Shown: positions 1-12,359 of the stretch, piece after piece
Layout of the letters: each line of letters begins with the position of its first letter
Position numbering within the stretch: position 1 is the stretch's first letter
The notes under the pieces: model-generated
Told to the model about the DNA's origin: nothing
Seen by the model: the letters and a program-made list of their open reading frames with translations, nothing else
Databases searched by the model: none
Origin: Acidobacteriaceae bacterium
GTDB lineage: Bacteria > Acidobacteriota > Terriglobia > Terriglobales > Acidobacteriaceae
DNA length: 64,000 bases
NCBI GenBank assembly: GCA_028283625.1
Contig: JAPWKG010000026.1
Location: 186,001 to 250,000 of the forward strand
Reading direction: 5' to 3'
Translations under genes and position numbers: made by a program

Positions 1-2117
1 GGGTTGATGGTCGCGACAAAATCGCCAAGAGAGCTCACAAAGACAGGGTTGTTCAGAAGCGCCTGCATGTAACGCTCAAGCGCTTCCTCGTACTCGCGAT
101 TATTGGCAACCCAGCTTGTACGTACCTTGGCCTCGCGCATGGCTTTCTGCATGTAGCCGGAGAGGCGTTCGTAATCGATAGGCCAGGCGCCGACCATTGT
201 TTGAAAGAGAAACCACTCTGTGCCGCCGTCGATGGCCGGATCGCGATCCTGGGCACCCATGGCGCTCCATGCCTTGGCGGCGGCCGCGAACTCGTCAGGA
301 ATCTCGCTGAGAACCAACAGGCGCGCGCGTACATCATCGGCACGTTTTGTGTCATGCGTGCTGAGCGTGGTCATCGTGCTTGGGAAAGTGCGCTGCATCT
401 CAAGCTGATACCCGTGGAACTCATCGAGGGAAAAGCCTTCGCACTCAGGATTGCCGCCCACTTCATTCATCGCGGTCAGGCGATTTGAGCAGTAGAAGGC
501 TGTGTCTTCCACGCCCTTGGCCATGACCGGGCTGGTGAACTGCTGAAAGCGATAGACGAACTCACTCTCCGCCTTGCCGGTTGTCTCCAGCATGAGTACG
601 GAGCGCATGAAGTCAAAGAGCGAGGGGTCGATGTCTTGCCGGTTGCTCTTTGCCGCTTCGATGGCCTCTGTGATTGGCTCGCGATCCTCATCACAGATTT
701 CGTTGCGCTCTGGCACGATGTAGGTACGATAGATGGCAAAGCAGGAGGCAACCTCGCGGATGGAACGACGCAGCTCCGCGCGGGTGAAGTCACGATGCTC
801 GCGGTTGCTTTCACAGATGGTGACAAAGAGCTCTGCGAGCCGGTTGACGTCACTACCGAGAGCTTCCTGCGTGACGGCAAGTTTCTTGTCATGCGCCAGT
901 GATGCGAAGGCAACACTGTCTCCGGTAAAGGCCGCGTAGTGGCCGCCGAGCTCCTTGAGGCCATCGGGGTAGACCAGCGTTCCCAGAACGAGGTTCATGA
1001 AATCGTAGCCGCTGGTGCCTTCAATGGGCCACTCGGCACGCAACCACTCGCCAGGCTCAAGAATTTTTTCGCCGATGATCCATGCTTCGGGGGCCGCTGC
1101 GCGAAGACGTTGAAAGTAGGCGAGCGGGTCGCGTAGACCGTCCGGATGGTCCACGCGCACGCCATCAAGCAGGCCTGCTTTGAGCCAGCGCACGATGAGA
1201 GCGTGCGTTTCATCGAAGACGTGATCGCGTTCGACGCGCAGGCCGATCAGGGTATTGACGTCGAAGAAGCGACGATACCCTAGCTGTTGATCTGCAGCCT
1301 TCCAGTACGCAAGCCGGTAGTTCTGCGTGGAGAGGAAGGCATCGAGATCATCCGGGGTTGCGTTGAACTCCTTGACCGTTCGATCGATAGCCTGGCAGGC
1401 TCCCTCTTCTTCGGCGCAGAGGCGTTCAAGCAGCTTGTTGAGCACACCTTTATCACGATGCCGTGCGAGAATAACGCGCCGGTCCCAATACTCTGCCTGC
1501 GGAAGCCGCGCGTAGCTGGCGGCGAGGAAGCTGAGAGTGTCGTTCTTTGCATAATCAGCCGCACGGGCAAGCACGGGCGCAAGCGATTGAGGTGCGACCG
1601 GGAGCGATTGGCCGGAGGCTTCTACGGTAAACAGCACGCCGTTCCGGACAAGGCGAATACCGCCTTCTGCGAGTACGCGGCCATATTGGGCGGCGAGGAT
1701 TGGCACAAGCACCTTGTCGCGCAGGCGTTCTTCGTGCGATTGCCACTCGATATCGAAGAAGCTCGCATAGCGGCTGTTTGTGCCGTTCTCGAGCACGTCC
1801 CACCAGTAGCGGTTCTGTTCGGCCAGGCTCATGTGGTTGGGCACGATATCGAGAATCTGCCCAAGCTCAAGCTCTTGCAGCCTAACGCAGAATCGCTCAT
1901 GCGCAGGTTCCCCACCGAGCTCTTCGTTCACGCGACGGTGATCGACAACGTCGTATCCGTGCATGGAGCCAGGGGCTGCCTGGAGATAGGGCGAACAATA
2001 GACATGCGAAACCCCCAAGGCTTTGAGGTATTCCGCTACAGCAGAAGCATCATCGAACGTGAAGCCCTTGTGCAACTGCAGGCGATATGTGGACGCGGGC
2101 TTACGCGGCAACAGCAT
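1..2117 (-). CDS. treY: Malto-oligosyltrehalose synthase (C-terminus off the window)
   Basis: GH13 enzyme that turns the reducing-end alpha-1,4 bond of maltodextrins into the alpha,alpha-1,1 bond of a maltooligosyl-trehalose, in the cytoplasm. About 705 codons are visible; the family is roughly 700-950 long, and no stop is reached before base 1. The protein opens with STYRLQLHKGFTFDDA, the typical TreY N-terminus. It has DIVPNHM near residue 65, the nucleophile motif DGVRVDHPDG near 320, the acid/base motif WIIGEKIL near 350 and STHDTKRADDVR near 580. The frame is intact throughout. ATG at 2117 sits directly behind AGGAGA; an in-frame ATG at 2183 is the alternative, but the extra 22 residues do not look like the family. 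It lies downstream of the GH15 gene on the same strand. A TreZ partner is not visible. Confidence 0.9.
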   Translation of the reverse strand, partial: MLLPRKPASTYRLQLHKGFTFDDASAVAEYLKALGVSHVYCSPYLQAAPGSMHGYDVVDHRRVNEELGGEPAHERFCVRLQELELGQILDIVPNHMSLAEQNRYWWDVLENGTNSRYASFFDIEWQSHEERLRDKVLVPILAAQYGRVLAEGGIRLVRNGVLFTVEASGQSLPVAPQSLAPVLARAADYAKNDTLSFLAASYARLPQAEYWDRRVILARHRDKGVLNKLLERLCAEEEGACQAIDRTVKEFNATPDDLDAFLSTQNYRLAYWKAADQQLGYRRFFDVNTLIGLRVERDHVFDETHALIVRWLKAGLLDGVRVDHPDGLRDPLAYFQRLRAAAPEAWIIGEKILEPGEWLRAEWPIEGTSGYDFMNLVLGTLVYPDGLKELGGHYAAFTGDSVAFASLAHDKKLAVTQEALGSDVNRLAELFVTICESNREHRDFTRAELRRSIREVASCFAIYRTYIVPERNEICDEDREPITEAIEAAKSNRQDIDPSLFDFMRSVLMLETTGKAESEFVYRFQQFTSPVMAKGVEDTAFYCSNRLTAMNEVGGNPECEGFSLDEFHGYQLEMQRTFPSTMTTLSTHDTKRADDVRARLLVLSEIPDEFAAAAKAWSAMGAQDRDPAIDGGTEWFLFQTMVGAWPIDYERLSGYMQKAMREAKVRTSWVANNREYEEALERYMQALLNNPVFVSSLGDFVATIN

Positions 2118-2267
2118 TCTCCTGGTTGTTGGTTCGGGCCCGAAGGCGCACACAGTTTCGCCGCGTCGCGTAAGCGATTGCATCCCAATAGCGGCGGTGT
2201 CTCTCCTTGATAGGAGTCCGAAAGGGGTGTCGGGGTTGCATTCAGCCTGTATCTGCTTTGCTTTGCG

Positions 2268-4118
2268 TTAGTTGAGCTCCACAAAGGGCCCTGGTTTCCA
2301 CTGGTCGTTCAGGGTGAATGCGGTGTGGACCAGCGCGATATGGGAAAGAGCCTGAGGGAAGTTCCCCAGCATGCGTTTCGCCTTTGTGTCGTACTCCTCA
2401 CTGAGGAGACCCACATCGTTTCGCAGCGAGAGGAGCCTCTCGTAGAGCTGCCGGGCATCGTCACGACGGCCGATGATGTGCAATGCGGAGGCGAGCCAGA
2501 AGCTGCAGGCAAGGAAGGTGCCTTCACTGCCGCTAAGTCCGTCTTTGAATTTGCTGGTGTCGTAGCGCTGCACAAGACCATCGCGCAGCAGGTACTTTTC
2601 AACCGCTTCGACAGTCCCGATCATGCGTGGGTCATCCGGAGGAAGAAAGCCGATATGCAGCATCTGCAGGCAGGCGGCGTCGATCGTATCGGAGCCATAG
2701 CTAAGAGTGAAGGAGTTCAGCTTTTTATTGAACCCCTTGCTGCAGATTTGCTTGTGCAGCAGGTCTCGGTTCTTGCGCCAGCGCTTCACGTCGCCTTTGC
2801 CGTCATAACGTTCGTAGTGCTTTACCGCGCGGTCGAGCGCGACCCATGCCATGGCTTTGGAGTAGACGAAGTGCTTTCTTCCGCCCCGGACCTCCCAGAT
2901 GCCTTCGTCGGGCTGCTGCCAGACATCGCAGACGCGGTCGACAATGTTTGCCTGCAACGCTGTGGCGGGAGTGCGCAGGTCGTCCAGGGCGTCGGGAATA
3001 TGATTGAGCGCGATAGCCACCTCGCCATAGACGTCAAGCTGGAACTGTTCGATGGCTGCGTTGCCGATGCGTACGGGCCGTGACCCCTCATACCCGCTCA
3101 GCCAGGAGGCTTCCCACTCAATCAGGTTGCGCTCTCCGTTGATGCCGTAGAGCGCCTGAATCTGATCGGGAGAACCGGCGATGGCGCGCAGCAACCACAG
3201 GCGCCAGTTGGTGGCTTCTTCGGTATAGCCCGCGAGGATAAGTGCGAGGAGTGTGAAGGCCGTATCGCGCAGCCAGCAGAAGCGGTAGTCCCAGTTGCGT
3301 TCGCCGCCGATTTGCTCCGGGAGGCTGGTAGTAACCGCAGCCACCATACCGCCTGTTGGTTTATACGTGAGGGCTTTGAGCGTGGCGAGGCTACGTGCAA
3401 CGACATCTTTGTACGGTCCCTGATAGGTGTTCTGCTGTGCCCAGCGGGTCCAGTATGCGATGGTGTCTTCGAGCTCGTCCTGCGCGTTGGTCTTCCCAGG
3501 ATCTTCTGCATTCGAAGGAGCATAGGTCATGCAGAAGCTGACCTCCTGTCCTTCATGCAGTGTGAAATCGCTCACCGTAGCGAGGTCTTTGCCTTCCAGC
3601 TCGGCGGTTACTCCGGAGCTGCAGCTTGTGCGCAGCACGATCATGTTTGGGCCGGCTACGGCGCGTAGTTTGCGATCGTACTGTGTGACCCACGGAACGG
3701 TCAGTCCGTAGTCGAACCGCAGCTTCAGGTCCATGTGCATCTTTACAGTGCCTCGAACACCTTTGACGATGCGGATGAGGTGAGAGAACTCGCCGCGTGG
3801 CGGCATGAAGTCGGTGACACAGACTTCGCCTTCCGGTGTGGTGAAGGTCGTTTCGAGAATGAGCGTTGTGTCGCGATAGCGGCGCGTACTGACAGCCTGA
3901 TCGCTGGCAGGAGCAAGACGCCAGTAGCCGTTGTCTTCCGTGCCAAGCAGCGAGGCAAAGCAGGCAGGCGAGGCGAAGTGTGGCCAGCACAGCCAATCAA
4001 TCGAACCGTTGCGGCTGACGAGTGCTGCTGTGTGCAGATCGCCGATCAAGGCATAGTCTTCAATGCGAGAGGCGAAAACCTGCTTCGCCGCTTCGTGCTT
4101 TTTCCCGAGACCGAACAA
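2268..4118 (-). CDS. Glycoside hydrolase family 15 protein (glucoamylase/trehalase-like)
   Basis: 616-residue cytoplasmic GH15 enzyme, expected to release glucose from alpha-glucans or to cleave trehalose; the sequence alone does not decide the substrate. The N-terminal beta-sandwich domain begins SRIEDYALIGDLHTAALV. The (alpha/alpha)6 barrel carries RNWDYRFCWLRD near residue 275 (general-acid region) and SEEYD near 570 followed by GNFPQALSHIAL (catalytic base region). There is no signal peptide. The chosen start is TTG at 4118, four bases after a GGAGG; the nearby ATG at 4122 is in another frame. It is probably co-transcribed with treY (about 150 bp downstream) and diverges from glgE, which places it in a glucan/trehalose recycling locus. 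Confidence 0.87.
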   Translation of the reverse strand: MFGLGKKHEAAKQVFASRIEDYALIGDLHTAALVSRNGSIDWLCWPHFASPACFASLLGTEDNGYWRLAPASDQAVSTRRYRDTTLILETTFTTPEGEVCVTDFMPPRGEFSHLIRIVKGVRGTVKMHMDLKLRFDYGLTVPWVTQYDRKLRAVAGPNMIVLRTSCSSGVTAELEGKDLATVSDFTLHEGQEVSFCMTYAPSNAEDPGKTNAQDELEDTIAYWTRWAQQNTYQGPYKDVVARSLATLKALTYKPTGGMVAAVTTSLPEQIGGERNWDYRFCWLRDTAFTLLALILAGYTEEATNWRLWLLRAIAGSPDQIQALYGINGERNLIEWEASWLSGYEGSRPVRIGNAAIEQFQLDVYGEVAIALNHIPDALDDLRTPATALQANIVDRVCDVWQQPDEGIWEVRGGRKHFVYSKAMAWVALDRAVKHYERYDGKGDVKRWRKNRDLLHKQICSKGFNKKLNSFTLSYGSDTIDAACLQMLHIGFLPPDDPRMIGTVEAVEKYLLRDGLVQRYDTSKFKDGLSGSEGTFLACSFWLASALHIIGRRDDARQLYERLLSLRNDVGLLSEEYDTKAKRMLGNFPQALSHIALVHTAFTLNDQWKPGPFVELN

Positions 4119-4262
4119 ACATCCTCCAGGGGAAACGCATCCGTTTCCATGTATGGATTAGGGTAAGAGTGGTAGCAGTATCGACTGCACTCATCGGGTT
4201 GGATGCGTGTAACGCATCTGAAGCATAAAAGGATTCGAGCAACAGGCAGGAGAAGGACGTAC
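4119..4262. promoter_or_regulatory. Divergent promoter region with candidate operator palindromes
   Basis: 144 bp between the divergent GH15 and glgE genes. It contains the inverted repeat GGAAACG-CATC-CGTTTCC at 4131-4148 and a second one, GATGCG-N5-CGCATC, at 4202-4218. The octamer ACGCATC(C/T) occurs three times (4135, inverted at 4201, and 4212). Palindromes between divergent sugar genes often bind a LacI/ROK-type repressor; that role is inferred and no regulator gene is nearby. Confidence 0.4.
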
Positions 4263-6152
4263 ATGAAGCCGAGCGAAGGCCGTAACCGTGTTGTGATTGA
4301 GGATGTTCAGCCGTCAGTCGATGCAGGACGATATCCGGCCAAGCGAACGGTTGGCGACGTGGTGAAGGTTCGTGCAGCGGTCTTTGCCGATGGGCATGAT
4401 CATGTTGCGGCCCGAGTGCTGTACAAGCCGGTAACAGAGAAGAAGTGGCGTACGATTCCTCTCGCCTCTGAAAGTAATGATCTTTGGGAAGGCGAGTTCA
4501 TCGTGGACGCGATGGGCGCCTGGGTCTTTACCGTAGAGGCCTGGATTGATCACTTCGACACGTGGTCCCATGATCTGGAGAAACGTCTTGGAGCGCAGGC
4601 TGCAGGCGAGCAGGATATCCCTCTGGCGTTGCGCATTGGAGCCAACTGGGTTGAGGCTGCTGCCGGACGGGCCAAAGGTGCGGATGCGAAGGCGCTGAAG
4701 CTTGCTGCTGTGCAGCTGCGCGCGCTGGCTGATTCCAACGTTCCTGTTTATGAATCGCCGATCAAAGGTGAGCTTGTTGCGTTGATGGAGAAGTATCCAG
4801 ACCTGAGCTACGCCTCTACGTTTGAGACTCAGTTGCCGGTGTGGGTTGATCGTGAGCGTGCCCGCTTCTCTTCCTGGTATGAGTTGTTTCCGCGCTCTTG
4901 CTCTCCGATTGAAGGCCGTCACGGCACGCTGAAGGATGTCGAGGAACGGTTGCCGGAGATTGCTGCACTGGGGTTTGACATTCTTTATCTGCCGCCGATT
5001 CACCCGATTGGCGTGCAGTTTCGCAAAGGCAAGAACAACGCTGTCAGCGCAGAGCCCGGGGATGTGGGGAGCCCGTGGGCGGTCGGAGCGCAGGAGGGTG
5101 GGCACACGGCGATTCTGCCTGAGCTTGGAACCTTCGCAGACTTTGACGATTTGGTGAGTGCTGCACAGATGCATGGACTGGAGCTTGCGCTGGACATTGC
5201 GTTCCAGTGCTCGCCGGATCATCCGTGGGTGAAGGAACACCCGGACTGGTTTCTTGTGCGTCCGGATGGGACGATTCAGTATGCGGAGAACCCGCCGAAG
5301 AAGTACCAGGACATCTATCCGCTCAACTTCGAATCGAAGGATTGGAAGGGGCTGTGGGAGGAGCTGAAGAGCGTCTTCCTCTTCTGGATCGCCGGGCTGG
5401 GTGTACGCATCTTCCGCGTCGATAATCCGCACACCAAGGCGTTGCCCTTCTGGGAGTGGTGCATGGCAGAGGTGCAAGGCGAAGCATCCGGACGCGATCT
5501 TCCTCGCCGAAGCGTTTACGCGTCCGCATGTGATGTACCGGTCTGGCCAAGCGCGGCTTCACGCAGAGCTATACGTACTTCACCTGGCGCAATACGAAGC
5601 CGGAGCTCGAGGAGTACTTCACGGAGCTGACGCCGACCCGGTTCGGGAGTTCTTCCGGCCGAACGTGTGGCCGAATACGCCGGACATTCTGCACGCAGTT
5701 CCTGCAGGAGCCGATGGGCAAGCGCCGCGCGATGTTCCAGTTCCGCGCGGTGCTGGCGGCGACACTGGGCGCGAACTACGGCATCTACGGGCCGGCCTTC
5801 GAGCTGATGCGAAGCCACCTGCCGGCTGCGCGCGGGCAGCGAGGAGTATCTGGACAGCGAGAAGTATCAGCTACGGCACTGGGACCGGGGACAAGCCGGA
5901 TTTCGATTGCACCGTTGATCGAGCTCAGCGGATGGCAGTGATGTGGTGCTTACGGTGGTGAATCTGGATAACGCGCAGGAACAGACCGCATGGCTCGATC
6001 TGGATATGGAAGCGCTGGGCCTGCCGTGGCAGGGCGACTTTGAGGTGGAAGACCAGCTTACGGGTGCTCGCTACACGTGGCATAACCAGTGGAACTACGT
6101 GGCGTTGCGGCCATGGGAAGCGGTTGCGCATGTATTTCAGATTGTGAAGTAG
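4263..6152 (+). pseudogene. glgE: Alpha-1,4-glucan:maltose-1-phosphate maltosyltransferase, frameshifted
   Basis: GlgE transfers maltose from alpha-maltose-1-phosphate to the non-reducing end of an alpha-1,4-glucan. ATG 4263 follows AGGAGAAGGA; an upstream in-frame ATG at 4203 lacks such a site. The frame is clean to about 5475: N-terminal GlgE domain, then FSSWYELFPRS, LYLPPIHPIG, and the nucleophile region RIFRVDNPHTK. After that, the family motifs IFLAEAFTRP, SYTYFTWR, REFFRPNVWPNTPDI, FQFRAVLAATLGANYGIYGP and VVLTVVNLDNA appear one after another but in different frames. Single-base changes are needed near 5476, 5542, 5640, 5697, 5807 and 5885-5905. A TGA at 5916 and the loss of some 30-50 codons after about 5920 add to this. 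The reconstructed length (~630) is short of the usual ~660-680. It is either a decaying gene or badly resolved sequence; every surviving motif is well conserved, which favours sequence error. Confidence 0.85.
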
Positions 6153-6222
6153 GCAACGCGCATCGTTTCGGGTAGGAAGGTGCATCCAAGAGCCGAGAGA
6201 GTCCGTACGGAGAACCCGCGAA

Positions 6223-9603
<3,381 letters not shown>

Positions 9604-9620
9604 GGGAACGAACGATTACG

Positions 9621-10832
9621 ATGGCTACTGCTTCCATCCCAACGCCTGAGACCGAAGCTGTTCCGGTAACGCAGCCGCCTGTGCCCGAGGGCGCGGTTCT
9701 GGTGTGTCTGCCAACGATCTCTGCTGAACTGCTGCCTGCGGTGGTTCAGCATTTGCGCAGCGCGTTTGCCGATCTTCCGCTCCTGCTGGCAGGAGTTCCG
9801 GCTTCGGGTGAGTACGCGAGTGTGGAGTATCTCTCTGCTCGGCCGCAGCTTGGCTGGGTTCTGGCGTCACGCGATTATGCTGCGGCTGCGGCTCTCTCCG
9901 CTCAATACGAACCTTCGGCAGTGCTGCTGTTGGGCACCGACGCCCTGACGCTTTCGGAGGAGTCGCTCCGGGCGTTGGTCGAAACGGTTCGAGGCGGCGT
10001 GGATCTGGCCTTGCCGCGTTACAAGGTCGGGCCGAGCGATGCTCTGGTTTCCCGCGCTTTGATGTACCCGCTTACGCGCGTTCTGTTTGCCGTGGACATT
10101 CACTTTCCTTTGCCTGCGGACGCGGCGCTATCACCACGCTTGCTGGCGAGACTGTCGTTTGTCGCGGGGCGAAGTGCGGGGCCGCAGGGAACGGAGTCGT
10201 TACTGTGGCCGGTGGCGGAAGCTGCGATCGCAGGACTGGCGATTCGAGAAGTGGAGATGCCGGCACGCGTGCTTCCTGCGCCGACGGAGAGTGATCTAAA
10301 TGCTGTGCTGGCCTCTGTCGCCGGATCCTTGTTTGCCGATGTGGAGGCGAAGGCTACGTTCTGGCAACGCGCTCGCAACATCACGCAGACACCGATCGCC
10401 TCTGCGACGGCTGATCAGAGCGTTTCAGAGTCGAGTGCTGATTTGCAGGAGATCTCTGCGATGATGGATGCCTTCCGGTTGGCATCCAACAATCTGGGAG
10501 AGATCTGGGCGCTTGTGCTGCCTCCGCAATCGCTGCTGGCGGTAAAAAAGCTGGCGCGCATGAGCCCGGAGGAGTTCACGCTGGATGCGGGGCTGTGGGC
10601 TCGCATTGTGTATGACTTTGCGTTGGCATTCCATGCGCGCACGCTGAATCGCGGGCATCTGCTGGGAGCGATGACGCCGTTGTATCTTGCCTGGGTGGCA
10701 TCGCAGATTCGTGCTGCCGGTGAGAATGAGGAACGTGCTGCTCGGCTGGCTGAAGCGACCGCGCAGGGCTTTGAGCGAGAAAAGCCTTACTTCGTTTCAC
10801 GCTGGCGATGGCCGGATCGCTTCAACCCCTAG
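9621..10832 (+). CDS. Glucosylglycerate/mannosylglycerate-synthase-like glycosyltransferase
   Basis: 403 residues. The C-terminal half matches the GT-A family of glucosyl-/mannosyl-3-phosphoglycerate and glycerate synthases: SRALMYPLTRVLF near residue 145, LWARIVYDFALAFH near 330, LLGAMTPLYLAWVAS near 355 and FEREKPYFVSRW at the end. Where such enzymes normally carry a metal-binding D-x-D after the nucleotide-binding strand, this protein reads LLLGTDALTL, so the motif is reduced to TDA. The usual GGDFGFS-like loop is PADAALS. Either the active site is altered or the protein is catalytically dead. It starts 18 bp after the treS-mak stop and is almost certainly in the same operon. A role in compatible-solute synthesis or in regulating the glucan pathway is inference. 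Confidence 0.65.
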   Translation: MATASIPTPETEAVPVTQPPVPEGAVLVCLPTISAELLPAVVQHLRSAFADLPLLLAGVPASGEYASVEYLSARPQLGWVLASRDYAAAAALSAQYEPSAVLLLGTDALTLSEESLRALVETVRGGVDLALPRYKVGPSDALVSRALMYPLTRVLFAVDIHFPLPADAALSPRLLARLSFVAGRSAGPQGTESLLWPVAEAAIAGLAIREVEMPARVLPAPTESDLNAVLASVAGSLFADVEAKATFWQRARNITQTPIASATADQSVSESSADLQEISAMMDAFRLASNNLGEIWALVLPPQSLLAVKKLARMSPEEFTLDAGLWARIVYDFALAFHARTLNRGHLLGAMTPLYLAWVASQIRAAGENEERAARLAEATAQGFEREKPYFVSRWRWPDRFNP

Positions 10833-10871
10833 GCTCTTGAAGATTCGGAACCACGGAAAGGATTCATCCCG

Positions 10872-11606
10872 ATGGGACAGCAAATCGTAGACGCACTTAG
10901 CCAGTCGATGCACCGCGCAGTGGTGATGCTGGTCAGTTTTCTGCCAGGGCTTGTGGCCTTTGTCGTGGCAGTGGTGTTGTTGTGGATTCTGGGCGCGTTG
11001 TTGAGCGCGCTGGTGCATAAGGTGCTTACTGCGATCCACTTCGACGAACGCATGGGGAATCGCTCGGCCACGGAGTTTGCGCCAAGTACCTCGCCGACGC
11101 TGCTGCTTTCCCGCGGCGTCTTGTGGGTGTGCCTGTTTGTCGGAGTGGTGATCGGTATCTCGGCGTTCGGAGAGGCGTTTGCCAACTCAAACTTCTCCCT
11201 GGTGCTGTTGCCCTACTTTACGCACCTGATTGGAGCGGCGCTGATTTTGTTTTTCGGCTCGCTGGTGGCCAGATTCCTGGCGCGCAGTGTGCTGATCGGC
11301 TCAGTGAACGCGCAGCTGCAGTATGCCAGGTTTCTTTCGTTAGGCATCAAGTGGCTGGTGTTGGTGCTGGCTGCGGCGATGGCTCTGGATCATGTGGGCG
11401 TGGGTGGCTCGATCATCGATCTGGCCTTCGGAATTCTCTTTGGCGGCATTGTTCTGACGCTGTCGCTGGCGGTGGGACTCGGTTCGCGCGACCTGGTCTC
11501 GCGTTCCATTGAGAAGACCATGGAGAAGCCTGCAAACCCTGCCTCCGGAAGTGTCTCCCCGATCAATGAGGCTGATCCTTCAAGGCCGCGTCTGCGGCAT
11601 TTCTAG
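10872..11606 (+). CDS. Mechanosensitive-channel-like membrane protein (TM-helix repeat family)
   Basis: 244 residues with about five hydrophobic segments (residues ~18-50, 75-98, 105-135, 150-170 and 175-200). It ends in a charged cytoplasmic tail with MEKPANPASG. The composition and the LFGGIVLTLSLAVGLGSRDL segment resemble the conserved TM-helix proteins related to MscS, which line the pore; the soluble beta domain of true MscS channels is missing. It may act in osmotic adaptation, which would fit its place behind trehalose genes. Function is inferred from family resemblance only. Confidence 0.6.
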   Translation: MGQQIVDALSQSMHRAVVMLVSFLPGLVAFVVAVVLLWILGALLSALVHKVLTAIHFDERMGNRSATEFAPSTSPTLLLSRGVLWVCLFVGVVIGISAFGEAFANSNFSLVLLPYFTHLIGAALILFFGSLVARFLARSVLIGSVNAQLQYARFLSLGIKWLVLVLAAAMALDHVGVGGSIIDLAFGILFGGIVLTLSLAVGLGSRDLVSRSIEKTMEKPANPASGSVSPINEADPSRPRLRHF

Positions 11607-11633
11607 GCGGCGGCGCGCTATACTGCAGCCTGC

Positions 11634-11888
11634 ATGCAGCAGGAAGATATTTACGCGCAACTGACCTCGATCTTTCACGACCTCTTCGACGACGAATCCA
11701 TCGTGCTGTCGCCGAGCCTGACCGCCGCTGATGTTCCTGAGTGGGACTCGTTTAATCACATCAACCTGATTGTGGCGGTAGAAGCGCGATTTGGCATCAA
11801 GTTCCAGACCGCTGAACTGGAGTCAATGCAGACGGTCGGGCACCTGGTGGATCTGATTCAGAAAAAGCTGGTGGCTCAGGGGCGCTAG
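11634..11888 (+). CDS. Acyl carrier protein
   Basis: 84-residue acidic helical protein with the phosphopantetheine attachment motif EWDSFNHINLI (Ser near residue 40) followed by VAVEARFGIKF, typical of acyl carrier proteins. It lies 27 bp after the membrane-protein stop and is followed by a strong hairpin terminator. No ketosynthase or adenylation gene is adjacent, so it is probably not the housekeeping FabF-linked ACP but a specialised one whose partner is elsewhere. Confidence 0.85.
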   Translation: MQQEDIYAQLTSIFHDLFDDESIVLSPSLTAADVPEWDSFNHINLIVAVEARFGIKFQTAELESMQTVGHLVDLIQKKLVAQGR

Positions 11889-11905
11889 CAGGAACTCAAG
11901 CAAAG

Positions 11906-11937
11906 AGGGCTTCGCCTGCACATTGCAGCGAAGCCCT
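11906..11937. terminator. Bidirectional hairpin terminator
   Basis: Perfect 10-bp inverted repeat AGGGCTTCGC (11906-11915) / GCGAAGCCCT (11928-11937) with a loop that itself contains a TGCA/TGCA pair, followed by TTTC. It lies between the plus-strand ACP gene and the convergent TPR gene. Confidence 0.8.
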
Positions 11938-11957
11938 TTCTGTCTCTGCTGGCTGGT

Positions 11958-12266
11958 TTAGCGCAGTTCGTCTCGCATGGCGCTCATTTCGCTGGTGGCA
12001 TGCGCGTTCCCGGTGCGTTCGGCGGCAGTGAGGCCGGCGTCCAGCCGTTGCAGGGCCTCCTGAGGGCGTCCCATCTTGAGCAGAAGCTGTGCCGACATCT
12101 GGTAGGCCGGCACGTAATCCGGGTTCTTCTCGGTGGTGAGCAGGTATTCGGCGAGAGCTTCCTCATGGCGCTCCTCGGCGGCGTAGGCCATGGCCAGCCC
12201 GTAGCGGGCAAAGCTGTCGGCAGGGTTCATGCTGAGGATCTCGGTGAGTGCTGCGATCTTGTCCAT
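11958..12266 (-). CDS. Small TPR-repeat protein
   Basis: 102 residues from ATG 12266 (MDKIAALTEIL). An upstream TTG at 12302 extends the frame but adds MAFPAKGKKIGL, which is not TPR-like. About two tetratricopeptide repeats are visible: ADSFARYGLAMAYAAEERHEEAL and YVPAYQMSAQLLLKMGRPQEAL, each with the small/large residue pattern of TPR helices. It is probably a protein-interaction scaffold; the partner is unknown. It converges on the ACP gene and shares its terminator. Confidence 0.72.
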   Translation of the reverse strand: MDKIAALTEILSMNPADSFARYGLAMAYAAEERHEEALAEYLLTTEKNPDYVPAYQMSAQLLLKMGRPQEALQRLDAGLTAAERTGNAHATSEMSAMRDELR

Positions 12267-12359
12267 GAGACCTATTTTCTTCCCCTTCGCGGGAAAAGCC
12301 AACGAGGAGGCCGGCGGAGCCCTTTCCCGTTGAATCGAGGCGAGATTTAGAATAAAAGC

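Noticed and set aside
1287-2210. 307-codon open frame on the plus strand
   Set aside because: It is the codon-aligned antisense of treY; the minus strand has the TreY motifs.
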